Shown here piece by piece: positions 37,595 to 46,760 of a DNA stretch of 64,000 nucleotides (positions are counted from its first letter, which is position 1; each line of letters starts with the position of its first letter). The position numbers were made by a program, and so were the translations under genes. The notes under the pieces were generated by a model. It was not told where the DNA came from. It was given only the letters and a program-made list of their open reading frames with translations, and made no database searches. This DNA comes from CAVSRC01 sp963750065 (GTDB taxonomy: Bacteria > Pseudomonadota > Alphaproteobacteria > Rhizobiales > Kaistiaceae), in assembly GCA_963750065.1 (NCBI GenBank), contig CAVVPK010000018.1, positions 27,714 through 91,713 on the forward strand. Reading direction: 5' to 3'.

Positions 37595-38488
37595 TCACCC
37601 CTTCAACGCGCCAGCCGTCAGACCGGCGATGATGTGCTTCTGGGCGGCGAAGAAGACGATGATGGTGGGCATGATTGTCAGCGTGATGAAGGCCAGGACC
37701 AGTTGCCACTCGGTCATGAACTCGCCCTTGTAGACCATGATGCCGAGCGGCCACGGATACTTGGAGTCGCTATTCAGCAGGATCAGCGGCAGCAGATAGC
37801 TGTTCCAGCTGCCGACGAAGGATATGATCCCCGCGGTCGCCACGATCGGCCGCGAGAGCGGGATCGAGATGTGCCAGAAGAAGCGGATATAGCCGCAGCC
37901 ATCGACAAAGGCGGCGTCCAGCAGTTCGCCCGGCAGGTTACGGAAGTAGTTGCGGAACAGCAGGATGCTCATGCCGAGGCCGAACGCCACCTGCGGCAAC
38001 ACCACGCCCCAGTAGGTATCGAGCAGGCCGAGGTCGCGCACTCGGATGAACAGCGGCAGGATGGCGGTGGCGGCAGGAAACATCAGCCCGACCAGAAAGT
38101 AGTTGAGCAGGAAACCGGAGCCGAAGAACTTCATATGGGCGAAGGTGAAGGCGGCCATGGCCGAGCAAATCAGCGTCAGGCCCACGGTCAGCCCGGCGAT
38201 GAGCAGCGAATTGCCCATCTGCAGCCAGTAGCGATGCGAAAACAGGATGTCACCGTAGTTATGCCATTGCCACACGGTGGGCAGGCCGAACGGGTTGCTC
38301 CTCAGGTCGCCGATCGTCTTGAAGCCGCCGAGCACGGTCGTGATGAGCGGGATGATTACAATGGCGGCAACGATCGTCATCGATACGTAGAGATAGGTTT
38401 TCGTACCGACCGTCGGCGAGCGTCCGCTGACTGCGATGCCGGCGTCCGGGCCAGCGGTCTCGGTGACGGTGGCGACAGCCTCAGTCAT
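37595..38488 (-). CDS. Carbohydrate ABC transporter permease (MalG-type)
   Basis: 297 aa, six membrane helices after a ~30-residue cytoplasmic tail. The core has GNSLLIAGLTVGLTLICSAMAAF, and the EAA-like coupling loop is ELLDAAFVDGCGYIRFFWHISIPLSRP, typical of CUT1 sugar permeases. Ends LTAGALKG, the usual MalG-like C-terminus. It overlaps the preceding permease gene by 8 bases. No ATPase gene is in the operon, so a shared MsmK/UgpC-type ATPase from elsewhere is presumably used. Confidence 0.92.
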   Translation of the reverse strand: MTEAVATVTETAGPDAGIAVSGRSPTVGTKTYLYVSMTIVAAIVIIPLITTVLGGFKTIGDLRSNPFGLPTVWQWHNYGDILFSHRYWLQMGNSLLIAGLTVGLTLICSAMAAFTFAHMKFFGSGFLLNYFLVGLMFPAATAILPLFIRVRDLGLLDTYWGVVLPQVAFGLGMSILLFRNYFRNLPGELLDAAFVDGCGYIRFFWHISIPLSRPIVATAGIISFVGSWNSYLLPLILLNSDSKYPWPLGIMVYKGEFMTEWQLVLAFITLTIMPTIIVFFAAQKHIIAGLTAGALKG

Positions 38489-39428
38489 TGCGCATGAACA
38501 CCCGTTTGTAGCTGAAGGCCAGCGTGACGCAGATGATGAACAGCGCCACGCCCACGGCGCTGCCGAAGCCGACCTTCATACGCATGACGCCGAAGGTATA
38601 GAGGAAGGTGACCATCGTCTGGGTCGAATTGAACGGCCCGCCGCCGGTCAGCGGCATGATCATGTCGAAAAGCTGCAGCGAGCCGACAACCGCGAAGAAG
38701 ACCGACAGGCGCACAGTCGAACCGAGCAGCGGTAGCGTCACCATATAGAACTTCTGCCAGCGCGATGCGCCATCGATATCGGCGGCTTCCAGCACGTCCT
38801 TGTCGATGGCCTGCAGGCCGGCGATGAACAACATCATGTGGAAGCCGAAATATTTCCACACAACGACGCCCAGGACGGCCGGCATGGCCCAGTTCTTGTC
38901 GGCGAGCGGGAACGGCGCCGTGACGTGCAGGAAATGCGCGATACCGCCCACGAGGCCGAAGTCGCCGTCATAGACGAAGCGCCAGATCATGCCCGCGGCA
39001 ACGTCGGCCAGCACATAGGGCAGGAAGAAGATCAGCCGGAAGACCAGTGCGCCCTTGACCCGGCTCGAAGCCATGGTCGCCAGCCACATGGCGAACGGCA
39101 ACTGCACGGCAAGGGAAACGGCGATAATCAGGAAGTTGTTTAGCAGCGCCGTGCGAAACGGGCTGAAGGGACTGAACAGCAACTGATAATTGCGCCACCC
39201 CACCCATTCGGTCGGGAGCAGATAGCCGTTCCAGTTAAAGAAGGAATACCACGCCGCCTCGCCCATCGGCAGGATGACGAAGAGCGTGAACAACAGCAGC
39301 GCCGGCGGAAGGAAAAGCACCAGCACCGGCAACTTGGTGCGTATGCCCGCCACGTCGCGGCGACTGACGAAATTAGCCGAGCGCGACCCCAATGCGAAGA
39401 TCGAGCTTGTGGAAGCGGCCTGGGCCAT
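38481..39428 (-). CDS. Carbohydrate ABC transporter permease (MalF-type)
   Basis: 315 aa from the ATG at 39428, preceded by GGAGAGACGGACG; the frame continues to a TTG at 39443. Six helices, with FFLPYVLADVAAGMIWRFVYDG and the coupling loop DVLEAADIDGASRWQKFYMVTLPLLGS. Forms the heteromeric channel with the MalG-type protein. It lies between the binding-protein gene and its partner permease on the minus strand. Confidence 0.92.
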   Translation of the reverse strand: MAQAASTSSIFALGSRSANFVSRRDVAGIRTKLPVLVLFLPPALLLFTLFVILPMGEAAWYSFFNWNGYLLPTEWVGWRNYQLLFSPFSPFRTALLNNFLIIAVSLAVQLPFAMWLATMASSRVKGALVFRLIFFLPYVLADVAAGMIWRFVYDGDFGLVGGIAHFLHVTAPFPLADKNWAMPAVLGVVVWKYFGFHMMLFIAGLQAIDKDVLEAADIDGASRWQKFYMVTLPLLGSTVRLSVFFAVVGSLQLFDMIMPLTGGGPFNSTQTMVTFLYTFGVMRMKVGFGSAVGVALFIICVTLAFSYKRVFMRND

Positions 39429-39486
39429 CGTCCGTCTCTCCAATTGTCCGGCCGGCTATACGACAACGGGCGTGGCGACCGAGAGA

Positions 39487-39514
39487 GGCGACCGAGCGCG
39501 AACGCCCGGTCGCC
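39487..39514 (-). other. Intercistronic stem-loop after the sugar-binding-protein gene
   Basis: GGCGACCG and CGGTCGCC form a perfect 8-bp stem around a 12-nt loop, 10 bases after the binding-protein stop. There is no T-run. Its position equals that of the stem-loop after aapJ; it probably limits permease expression or protects the upstream message. Confidence 0.6.
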
Positions 39515-39523
39515 CAAGGATGA

Positions 39524-40825
39524 TTATTGCGCCATCTCCTTGGTCTGCTCAATCTGCTGAGCCGCGTCGGAGGGCGAAATCTGGCCGGAAACGATGGCGA
39601 CCGACATGTCGTTCACCACCCGGCCGACGTCGGGTCCGAGGTCCTGATCGAGATAGTTCTGGTGCCAGGTTTCCTTGCCCATCTGCTGGGCGGCGGCCCG
39701 CAGGGTCGGGTCGTCGACCGCACTTTCAGCACCCTTGGTCGTCGGCAGGACACCGGCCACTTTCGCCAACATCTTGGAATTGTCGACGTTGGTGAAGAAC
39801 TTCAGGAAGTCCACCGTCGCCGGCGGCGCCGCCTTGGTAACGACCCAGCCGTTGATGCCACCGAAATCGTCGGTAGCCACACCCTTGCCGCCGGTCACCT
39901 CCGGGAACGGGAAGATGCCGATCTGGTCTTCCGAAAGGCCCTTGCCGTTGGTGGCGTTTCTGGCCTGCTGCGCAGGCAGCGCGGTGTTTTCGAAGCTCAG
40001 GATCATGGCGGCGCGGCCGTCGTCGAAGGTGGCCAGCGTGTCATTCCAGTTGGCGCCGAGATAGCCCGCCTGGAAGGGATCGAGCTTGCCGAGCTCACGC
40101 AGAAGCTCGCCGGCCTTGACGAACGATTCATTGGCGAAGCCGCCGTCCTTGCCATCCTTGGCCGCGGCGAAGCCATCCTTGCCGGCCATGCGCATGGCCA
40201 GATAGCTCCAGTAGAAGTGGACCGGCCACTTGTCACCGCCGCCAACCGAGATGGGAACGATGCCGGCAGCCTTGATCTTCTTCACGGCCGCGAGGAAGTC
40301 ATCCCAGGTCTTGATCGAAGCGGCGTCGACCCCGGCCTTCTTGAACAAGGCCTTATTGTAGAAGAACCAGACCACGCCGGACTGCACCGGTGCCGCCCAG
40401 ACCCCGCCGTTGAAGGTCATGGAGTCGACCGCGGCCGGGCTAATGGAATTGCGCCAGGCGCCGTTGTCGGCGTCCATCGCCGGCTTGAGGTCGAGCAGCT
40501 GCCCGGTCTGCGACTGCGCCTTCAGCACGCCACCGGCCCAGGTGTAAAACATCGAGGGCGGATCGTTGGACTGGAGCAGCGTCGGCAGCTTGGCCTTGAA
40601 CGCCTCGTTCTCGAGGAACTGGAAGGTGATGGTGACGTCGGGATGCTGGGCCTCATAGGCCTTGGCGATGTCCTGCCAGGCCCCGAGGATGACCGGGTTG
40701 TTCTGCAGGTGCAGCCACTTGATCGTTTCCTTGGCCGTGGCCGTGGTCACGCCCGCGCCCAGGATCAGGAGCGCTACTGCGGATGCAGCGGCCCGCCGTA
40801 TGAGGCGGCCTGTCTCAAGTTTCAT
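39524..40825 (-). CDS. Extracellular sugar-binding protein (CUT1 family)
   Basis: 433 aa. The signal peptide is MKLETGRLIRRAAASAVALLILGAGVTTATA. The mature part starts KETIKWLHLQNNPVILGAWQDIAKAYEAQHPDV, typical of family 1 solute-binding proteins, and has VWFFYNKALFKKAGVD in the hinge region. Its ligand is probably an oligosaccharide or glycoside, given the divergent GH3 glycosidase operon. Transcribed from a promoter with a palindromic operator at 40871-40895. Confidence 0.92.
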   Translation of the reverse strand: MKLETGRLIRRAAASAVALLILGAGVTTATAKETIKWLHLQNNPVILGAWQDIAKAYEAQHPDVTITFQFLENEAFKAKLPTLLQSNDPPSMFYTWAGGVLKAQSQTGQLLDLKPAMDADNGAWRNSISPAAVDSMTFNGGVWAAPVQSGVVWFFYNKALFKKAGVDAASIKTWDDFLAAVKKIKAAGIVPISVGGGDKWPVHFYWSYLAMRMAGKDGFAAAKDGKDGGFANESFVKAGELLRELGKLDPFQAGYLGANWNDTLATFDDGRAAMILSFENTALPAQQARNATNGKGLSEDQIGIFPFPEVTGGKGVATDDFGGINGWVVTKAAPPATVDFLKFFTNVDNSKMLAKVAGVLPTTKGAESAVDDPTLRAAAQQMGKETWHQNYLDQDLGPDVGRVVNDMSVAIVSGQISPSDAAQQIEQTKEMAQ

Positions 40826-40870
40826 AGCATTTTCCTCCCTCAGATATTTTTCCCTGATGCGTACAAAATA

Positions 40871-40895
40871 ACCGCGCTGATTGCAGCGCTGTCAA
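40871..40895 (-). promoter_or_regulatory. Promoter with palindromic operator for the sugar ABC operon
   Basis: On the minus strand, a perfect -35 box TTGACA (40895-40890) is followed at once by the inverted repeat GCGCTG-CAAT-CAGCGC (40889-40874), with a TATTTT-like -10 about 19 bases downstream. A repressor on the palindrome would block the promoter. The divergent ROK regulator is the obvious candidate (inference). Confidence 0.5.
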
Positions 40896-41072
40896 GGGCC
40901 GGTCGCGGCTTGCAACATCAATATCGGGAGATTCTGCCCAAGTCGGCGCCATTCTGGCTTGCGCGACACTGACCCTACCCCTAAAAACGCAGCATTAAAT
41001 CCGCGATGCGTGATAATCCGGGCTCGAAGAGGCCCGAAGCGAGAGCGGTGGAGAGCCCGGTTCGCCTGCGCC

Positions 41073-42269
41073 ATGAAGACTGCCGATCCTGAATTCATGC
41101 GTGCGATCAATCGCTTCCATGTGATGGATGCGATTCGCCGGTTTGGCCCGATCTCCCGCGTCGAAATCGCCGACCGTACCGACCTCAGCCCGACGACCGT
41201 CTCGGCTATCACCGCCGCGCTGCTCGAAGACAAGCTCATCGTTCCGCTTGCCGTCGGTGCTGTGCGCGACGCCACGCGCGGTCGTCCGCGGGTGATGCTT
41301 GAGCTCAATCCCGATGCCGCCTTCGTCGTCGGCGCCAAACTGGCGCCCGCCCAGATCACGGTGGCGGTGACGAATTTCCGCGCCGACGTCATCAAGACGT
41401 TGTCGCTGCCCATCCGCGTCGACCGCCAGCCGGTCGCCGTCATCGCCGACCTGGTCGAGGACGGCGTGCGCCGCTGCGTCGCCGATGCCGGGCTCGAATT
41501 CTCTGCCATCAACGGTGTCTGCGTCGGCCTGCCCGGTGTCGTCGAAAGCGCCTCCGGCCGCTGCCGCCAGAGCCCGATCTTCCGTGAGCGCGACGTTCCC
41601 TTCGGCCAGGAGATTTCGGCGCGCCTCGGGATCCCGGTGACCGTCGACAGCGACGTCAATCTGGTCACCCTGGCCGAACACTGGTTCGGCCACGGCGTCG
41701 GCATCGACGACTTCCTCGTGGTCAGCGTCGAGCACAATCTTGGCCTCGGCATCATGCATCGCGGCGAGCTGTTTCGCGGCGCCAACGGCCTCAGCCCCGA
41801 TCTCGGCGATTTCCTCGTCCACCTGCCCAATGCCGATAGCGAACTGCACCGGCTCGTCGATCTCATCGCGGCGGCGACCGCGGACGACGGCGCGGCGCCG
41901 CGCCCGCGTTTCAACAGCCGGGACGCCGACGATGCCGTGCTCACCAGTGCCGTCGGTTCCGTCACCATGCAGACCGCCGGCGATGCCCTCGGCTTTGCCA
42001 TCGCCAACGTGATCACTCTGTTCGCCCCGCCCAAGGTGATCCTCACCGGCGCGGCGCTCTCGACCAGTCACCTCCTGTTGACACCGCTGCGCGCGGCGGT
42101 GCTGCGCTTCACGCCATCGAGCCTGGCCGACGTCGCACGGATCGTCGTGCGAGATTTCGGTGAGGACATGTGGGCTCGCGGGGCGGCAGCCATGACGCTG
42201 CGCGACCTCTATGGCGCACCGTGGAGTTCGACAGGCCCCGCCCCCCGTCCACGCCGGTTACCGACATGA
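41073..42269 (+). CDS. ROK-family transcriptional regulator with degenerate sugar-kinase domain
   Basis: 398 aa from the ATG at 41073; the frame opens at 40881. The N-terminal winged helix (about 10-60) reads NRFHVMDAIRRFGPISRVEIADRTDLSPTTVSAITAALLE. The ROK domain follows, with GVCVGLPGVVESASG. The usual ROK kinase marks are missing: the GEIGH active-site block is replaced by ANGLSPDLGDFLVHL, and the CxCGxxGC zinc cluster is absent. So it should bind but not phosphorylate its sugar. Its stop overlaps the GH3 start (ATGA). It is divergent from the sugar ABC operon, so it likely controls both. Confidence 0.88.
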   Translation: MKTADPEFMRAINRFHVMDAIRRFGPISRVEIADRTDLSPTTVSAITAALLEDKLIVPLAVGAVRDATRGRPRVMLELNPDAAFVVGAKLAPAQITVAVTNFRADVIKTLSLPIRVDRQPVAVIADLVEDGVRRCVADAGLEFSAINGVCVGLPGVVESASGRCRQSPIFRERDVPFGQEISARLGIPVTVDSDVNLVTLAEHWFGHGVGIDDFLVVSVEHNLGLGIMHRGELFRGANGLSPDLGDFLVHLPNADSELHRLVDLIAAATADDGAAPRPRFNSRDADDAVLTSAVGSVTMQTAGDALGFAIANVITLFAPPKVILTGAALSTSHLLLTPLRAAVLRFTPSSLADVARIVVRDFGEDMWARGAAAMTLRDLYGAPWSSTGPAPRPRRLPT

Positions 42270-44437
42270 CCACACACGCATCCGACGCCTTCGGCGCCCT
42301 CGATACGCCTACCGCGCTCACGCCCGACGCGATCGACCGTCGCGCTCGTGGTCTGCTCGCCGAACTCACAGCGGAAGAGAAGCTCGGCCTGATGGACGGC
42401 GACCTACCGTTCTGGAAGGGCTTTGCGCGCATGTCCGCACCGCAGGGCTACAGCCGCGAATTCTGGGTGGCCGGCGCGGTGCCGCGCCTGGGGATTCCGG
42501 GCATCCGCTTCGTCGACGGGCCGCGCGGCGTCATCATGGACGGCGCGACGACGTTTCCCGTGTCGATGGCGCGCGGCGCCACGTTTGACCCCGAGCTTGA
42601 AACCAGGGTCGGCGATGTGATCGGCCGCGAGATTCGGGCGCTCGGCGGCAACTACTTTGGCGGCGTGTGCATCAACCTGCTGCGCCATCCGGCCTGGGGA
42701 CGCGCCCAGGAGAGCTATGGCGAGGACTCCCTCCACCTCGGCGTCATGGGAGCGGCACTGGCCACCGGCGTGCAAAATCACGTCATGGCCTGCGTCAAGC
42801 ACTTCGCCCTGAACTCGATGGAGAACACGCGCCAGGACGTCGATGTGACGGCGGATGCGCGCACGCTGCACGAAGTCTACCTGGCGCATTTCAAACGGGT
42901 GGTCGATGCCGGCGTGGCCTCGGTGATGACCTCCTACAACAGCGTCAACGGCGAATGGGCGGGCCAGAACCGTCAGCTCATCACCGATATCCTGAAGGAC
43001 ATGTGGGGCTTTGCCGGCTTCACCGTCACCGATTTCATCACCGGCATGCGCGACGCAAAGAAGGCGGAACTCGCCGGCCAGGATATCGAGATGCCCTTCG
43101 CCACCATCTACGCCCAGCACCTGAAGGGCCTGGTCGAGAGCGGTGAGGTGCCGATGAGCCGCATCGACGATGCGGCGCTGCGCAAGCTGCGCCAGCAGGT
43201 GCGCTTCGGCCAGGGCCGCGATGCGGCCGAATACAAGCGCAGCGTCGTCGGCTCGGCGGCGCATCGCGCCATCGCCCGCGAAGCGGCCGAAAAGAGCATC
43301 GTTCTTCTCAAGAACGACGGCGGCCTGCTGCCGCTTGCCCGCACCGGGACGCTCGCCGTCATCGGCCGCCTCGCCGCGGAGCCCAATACCGGCGACGGCG
43401 GCTCAAGCATGACCCATCCGAACCATGTGGTGACGCCGCTGGAAGGCCTGCGCGCCGCGCTCCCCAACGCCGTCACCCATGACCAGGGCAGCGACGTCGC
43501 GCGCGCCGCTGAGGTTGCGGGCGCGGCCGATACGGCGCTGGTCGTCGTCGGCTACACCCACGCCGACGAGGGCGAATACATTCCGCCCAATCAGCTGCAG
43601 CCACACGCGGCCCTCTTTCCGCCGCCCGGCCCCGGCGACGAGGAACTGGCCGACAGGCTGGTCAACGGCATGGGCGACAGCGGCTTCTCGCCCGGCGGCG
43701 ACCGGCTGAGCCTGCGGCTGAGGCCCGAGGACGAAGCGCTGATCGCGGCCGTCGTCGCCGCCAATCCGCGCACCATCGTCGCGGTCATGGCCGGCAGCGC
43801 CGTCATCATGGAAGCCTGGCGCCACACGGTGCCGGCCATCCTGATGCTCTGGTATCCGGGTCAGGAGGGCGGCCATGCGCTTGCCGACATTCTCACCGGC
43901 GCGGTCAATCCGAGCGGCCGCCTGCCCTGCACCTTCCCGGCCTCGGCCGAGCACCTGCCCTTCTTCGACCGCGACGCCACGGCGATCACCTACGACCTGT
44001 GGCACGGCTATCGGAAGCTTCTGCGCGACAATCACCAGCCGGCCTTCCCGTTCGGCTTCGGCCTCAGCTATACGCATTTCGCCCATGCCGATCTCGCGCT
44101 TTCCGCCGACGAACTGGCAGGCGACGAGACGCTGGCGGCAACGGTGGCGGTCACCAATACCGGCAGCCGGGCTGGCGACGACGTCGTCCAGCTCTATGTC
44201 GCCGTCCACGGCTCCGAGGTCGAGCGCGCGCCGCGCGAACTGAAGGCCTTCGCCCGCGTACATCTGGCTCCCGGCGAGACCAGGACGGTGCGCCTTGCCG
44301 TGCCGGTGGCGGACCTCGCTTGGTTCGACGAAGGCCGCGGCTGGGTGATCGAGGCCGCCGACTGCGAAGCGCTCGTCGCCCACCATGCCCATGACGGCAC
44401 ACCGCTTTCCGCCCGCTTCCGCATCACCGGGCCGTGA
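42266..44437 (+). CDS. Glycoside hydrolase family 3 beta-glycosidase
   Basis: 723 aa from the ATG at 42266. Domains: (beta/alpha)8 barrel (about 45-300) with MACVKHFALNSMENTRQDVDV, a nucleophile region GFTVTDFITGMRDAKKAELAG where TDF replaces the common SDW, then the alpha/beta sandwich with KSIVLLKNDGGLLPL, and a C-terminal fibronectin-III-like domain (LAATVAVTNTGSRAGDDVVQLYV). No signal peptide, so it acts in the cytoplasm on an imported glycoside. An insert around residues 440-480 (EYIPPNQLQPHAALFPPPG) lies in the substrate loop. It overlaps the regulator gene upstream and the oxidoreductase region downstream. Confidence 0.92.
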   Translation: MTTHASDAFGALDTPTALTPDAIDRRARGLLAELTAEEKLGLMDGDLPFWKGFARMSAPQGYSREFWVAGAVPRLGIPGIRFVDGPRGVIMDGATTFPVSMARGATFDPELETRVGDVIGREIRALGGNYFGGVCINLLRHPAWGRAQESYGEDSLHLGVMGAALATGVQNHVMACVKHFALNSMENTRQDVDVTADARTLHEVYLAHFKRVVDAGVASVMTSYNSVNGEWAGQNRQLITDILKDMWGFAGFTVTDFITGMRDAKKAELAGQDIEMPFATIYAQHLKGLVESGEVPMSRIDDAALRKLRQQVRFGQGRDAAEYKRSVVGSAAHRAIAREAAEKSIVLLKNDGGLLPLARTGTLAVIGRLAAEPNTGDGGSSMTHPNHVVTPLEGLRAALPNAVTHDQGSDVARAAEVAGAADTALVVVGYTHADEGEYIPPNQLQPHAALFPPPGPGDEELADRLVNGMGDSGFSPGGDRLSLRLRPEDEALIAAVVAANPRTIVAVMAGSAVIMEAWRHTVPAILMLWYPGQEGGHALADILTGAVNPSGRLPCTFPASAEHLPFFDRDATAITYDLWHGYRKLLRDNHQPAFPFGFGLSYTHFAHADLALSADELAGDETLAATVAVTNTGSRAGDDVVQLYVAVHGSEVERAPRELKAFARVHLAPGETRTVRLAVPVADLAWFDEGRGWVIEAADCEALVAHHAHDGTPLSARFRITGP

Positions 44438-44472
44438 GCGCACCCAACAGATCAGTACATCAGGAGGTAACC

Positions 44473-45573
44473 TTGGACCCCGTCGGCATCGGCATCATCG
44501 GCTGCGGCAATATCAGCGGCGCCTATCTCAACGCGGCGCGCTTCTTCCCCATGCTCAAGGTCCGTGCCGTGGCAGACATGAACCGCCAAGCGGCCGAAGC
44601 GCGCGGCTCCGAATTCAACCTGCCGGTCAAAAGTGTCGAGGACCTGCTCGCCGATCCCAAGATCGAGATCGTCGTCAACCTCACCGTTCCCGGCGCCCAT
44701 GTCGAGGTCGGCCTCAAGGCGATCGCCGCCGGCAAGCATGTCCATTCGGAAAAGCCGCTCGGCATCACGCTCGCCGAAGCCAAGACACTCATCGACGCGG
44801 CCGAAGCCAAGGGCCTGCGCGTCGGCAGCGCCCCCGACACATTCCTCGGCGGCGCCCACCAGACAGCCCGCAAGCTCATCGACGACGGCGCCATCGGCCA
44901 ACCGCTCGGCGGCACCGCGATCTTCGGCACCGCCGGCCACGAACGCTGGCACCCGAGCCCGGCCTTCTACTATCTCAAGGGCGGCGGGCCGATGCTCGAC
45001 ATGGGTCCCTACTACATCACGGACCTGGTCAACCTATTGGGGCCGGTGAAGCGTGTCGCTGGCCTCACTTCGCGCCTTCGGGCCGAACGGCTGATCACCA
45101 GCCAGCCGCTCAACGGCACCAAGATTCCGGTCGAAGTCGCCACCCATGTCGCCGGGACGATGGAATTCGTCAACGGCGCACTCATCTCCATCGTCATGAG
45201 CTTCGACATCGCCCGCCACGATCACCGGCCGATCGAGCTCTATGGCAGCGAAGGCGCGATGAGCGTGCCCGATCCGAACAATTTCGGCGGGCAGATCGAA
45301 ACCGCCACAGCGTCGATGGCTAATTGGCGGGCGGTGCCGACGCTGCACGCCTATGCCAACGGCAATTTCCGCATGATCGGCGTCGCCGACATGGCCCAGG
45401 CCATTCGCACGGGCCGGCCGCACCGGGCAAGCGGGGCGCTCGCCTATCATGTCCTCGAAGTGATGGAGGCGTTCCAGCGCTCGTCCGACGCGGGCGCGGC
45501 CGTCGCAATAGAAAGCCGGCCGGAACGGCCGGCAATGCTGCCGGTCGATCTGGTCAACGGGATGCTCGACTGA
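44473..45573 (+). CDS. Gfo/Idh/MocA-family sugar oxidoreductase
   Basis: 366 aa from the TTG at 44473, chosen because an almost perfect AGGAGG lies at 44462-44467 and the Rossmann fold begins directly after (DPVGIGIIGCGNISGAYL). A GTG at 44434 overlapping the GH3 stop is the alternative. NAD(P)-binding GCGNIS is at about 9-14, HVHSEKPLGITL carries the conserved EKP, and the catalytic His region is GGGPMLDMGPYYITDLVNLLG. Such enzymes oxidise a sugar hydroxyl, often at C3. With the ThuA-like gene 30 bases downstream this resembles thuAB-type 3-keto-sugar systems. Confidence 0.9.
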   Translation: MDPVGIGIIGCGNISGAYLNAARFFPMLKVRAVADMNRQAAEARGSEFNLPVKSVEDLLADPKIEIVVNLTVPGAHVEVGLKAIAAGKHVHSEKPLGITLAEAKTLIDAAEAKGLRVGSAPDTFLGGAHQTARKLIDDGAIGQPLGGTAIFGTAGHERWHPSPAFYYLKGGGPMLDMGPYYITDLVNLLGPVKRVAGLTSRLRAERLITSQPLNGTKIPVEVATHVAGTMEFVNGALISIVMSFDIARHDHRPIELYGSEGAMSVPDPNNFGGQIETATASMANWRAVPTLHAYANGNFRMIGVADMAQAIRTGRPHRASGALAYHVLEVMEAFQRSSDAGAAVAIESRPERPAMLPVDLVNGMLD

Positions 45574-45603
45574 GCGGCGCAAGCTTTTTTAAAGGAGCAG
45601 TCA

Positions 45604-46245
45604 ATGCGTGAGGCAATGATCGTCTGGGGCGGCTGGGTCGGCCACGAACCGGAACAGGGCGCCCAACTCGTGGCAGGCATGCTGGAGGAGGAAGGCTTCA
45701 AGGTCTACGTCGAGAATACGACCGAAGCCTTCGCCGATCCGGCCATCGCCGACATGAGCCTGATCGTCCCCATCTACACGATGTCGAAGATCGAGAAGGA
45801 GGAGCTCGACAATCTCGAGAAGGCGGTGCGCGGCGGGGTCGGCTTTGCCGGCTATCACGGCGGCATGTGCGACGCCTTCCGCGACGCGGTGGGCTACCAG
45901 TTCATGTGCGGTGGCCAGTGGGTCGCCCACCCCGGCAACATCATCGATTACCGGGTCAACATCGTGAAGCGCGACGATCCGATCATGCAGGGCATCGACG
46001 ACTTCGACTACCGGTCGGAGCAGTACTACATGCATGTCGATCCCGCGATCGAGGTGCTGGCGACCACCACCTTTTCCGGCGAACATGCGCCATGGACCGC
46101 CGGCGTCGTCATGCCGGTGGTGTGGAAGCACCGCTATGGCGAGGGCCGCGTCTTCTATTCCTCGCTCGGCCACGTGACCAAGGAGTTCGAGGTGCCGGAG
46201 ATGCGCACCATCTTCAAGCGCGGCCTGCTCTGGGCGGCCCGCTAG
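45604..46245 (+). CDS. ThuA-like (trehalose-utilisation) domain protein
   Basis: 213 aa, a single glutamine-amidotransferase-like alpha/beta domain. Marks of the ThuA family: MIVWGGWVGHEP at the start, LEKAVRGGVGFAGYHGGMCDAF in place of the amidotransferase nucleophile elbow (no catalytic Cys; GYHGG), GGQWVAHPG, and the C-terminal YGEGRVFYSSLGH. ThuA-type proteins work with a Gfo/Idh partner in disaccharide oxidation; the reaction here is inferred. A clear AAAGGAG precedes the ATG. Last gene of the plus-strand sugar operon. Confidence 0.9.
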   Translation: MREAMIVWGGWVGHEPEQGAQLVAGMLEEEGFKVYVENTTEAFADPAIADMSLIVPIYTMSKIEKEELDNLEKAVRGGVGFAGYHGGMCDAFRDAVGYQFMCGGQWVAHPGNIIDYRVNIVKRDDPIMQGIDDFDYRSEQYYMHVDPAIEVLATTTFSGEHAPWTAGVVMPVVWKHRYGEGRVFYSSLGHVTKEFEVPEMRTIFKRGLLWAAR

Positions 46246-46287
46246 ACAAAGGCGCTCTTCCCGGCTCGCATAGGCAAACCATGCTCA

Positions 46288-46314
46288 AGCCGGCCGCTGC
46301 CAGGCAGCCGGCTT
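46288..46314. terminator. Possible terminator hairpin between convergent genes
   Basis: AAGCCGGC and GCCGGCTT form an 8-bp stem with an 11-nt loop, between the ThuA-like gene and the convergent DUF2934 gene. No T-run on either side, so activity is uncertain. Confidence 0.35.
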
Positions 46315-46340
46315 GAAGAACACAGCACTCCGCCGGCGGA

Positions 46341-46628
46341 TCAGCTCTTCTTGGGCGAGCGTTTGGTAGCCGTGCGCTTCGGCGCTGCGACGGCGCCGGT
46401 GGCGGCCTTGCGCCGTTTCGGTGCCGGCTTCTTGGCCGGCGCCGGGTCCGCCGTCTGCAGGCTCGGGGCGCCGGCAATCTCGCGGATCAGATCGGCTTGC
46501 CCCGCAGCCACGCCTTCGACCTCGCGCACCGCGCGCTGCCAATGGTCCTCGGCGCGGCCGTGCGGATAGCCTTCCTCTTCCCAAATGCCATACGCACGCT
46601 CACGGACTTTGTCTTCCCTGTCGGTCAT
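46341..46628 (-). CDS. DUF2934 domain protein
   Basis: 95 aa. The N-terminal half (VRERAYGIWEEEGYPHGRAEDHW) is the short DUF2934 motif: R-A-Y-x-x-W-E-x-E-G-x-P-x-G, then DHW. The second half is a basic Lys/Ala/Pro tail (APAKKPAPKRRKAATG). Function unknown in the family, possibly nucleic-acid binding because of the tail. Stands alone, convergent with the ThuA-like gene. Confidence 0.8.
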   Translation of the reverse strand: MTDREDKVRERAYGIWEEEGYPHGRAEDHWQRAVREVEGVAAGQADLIREIAGAPSLQTADPAPAKKPAPKRRKAATGAVAAPKRTATKRSPKKS

Positions 46629-46760
46629 GGCCTCGTCTCCGACTCAGTGTATTTCGTCACACCCGTAGCAAAGTTAGTGCCAGTCTGTGACGATTCTTTG
46701 CCCACGCGGCTGGGCGCGGCTTTTAGGGTACGGCAACGCTGAGCCGCTACGCCATGGGGC

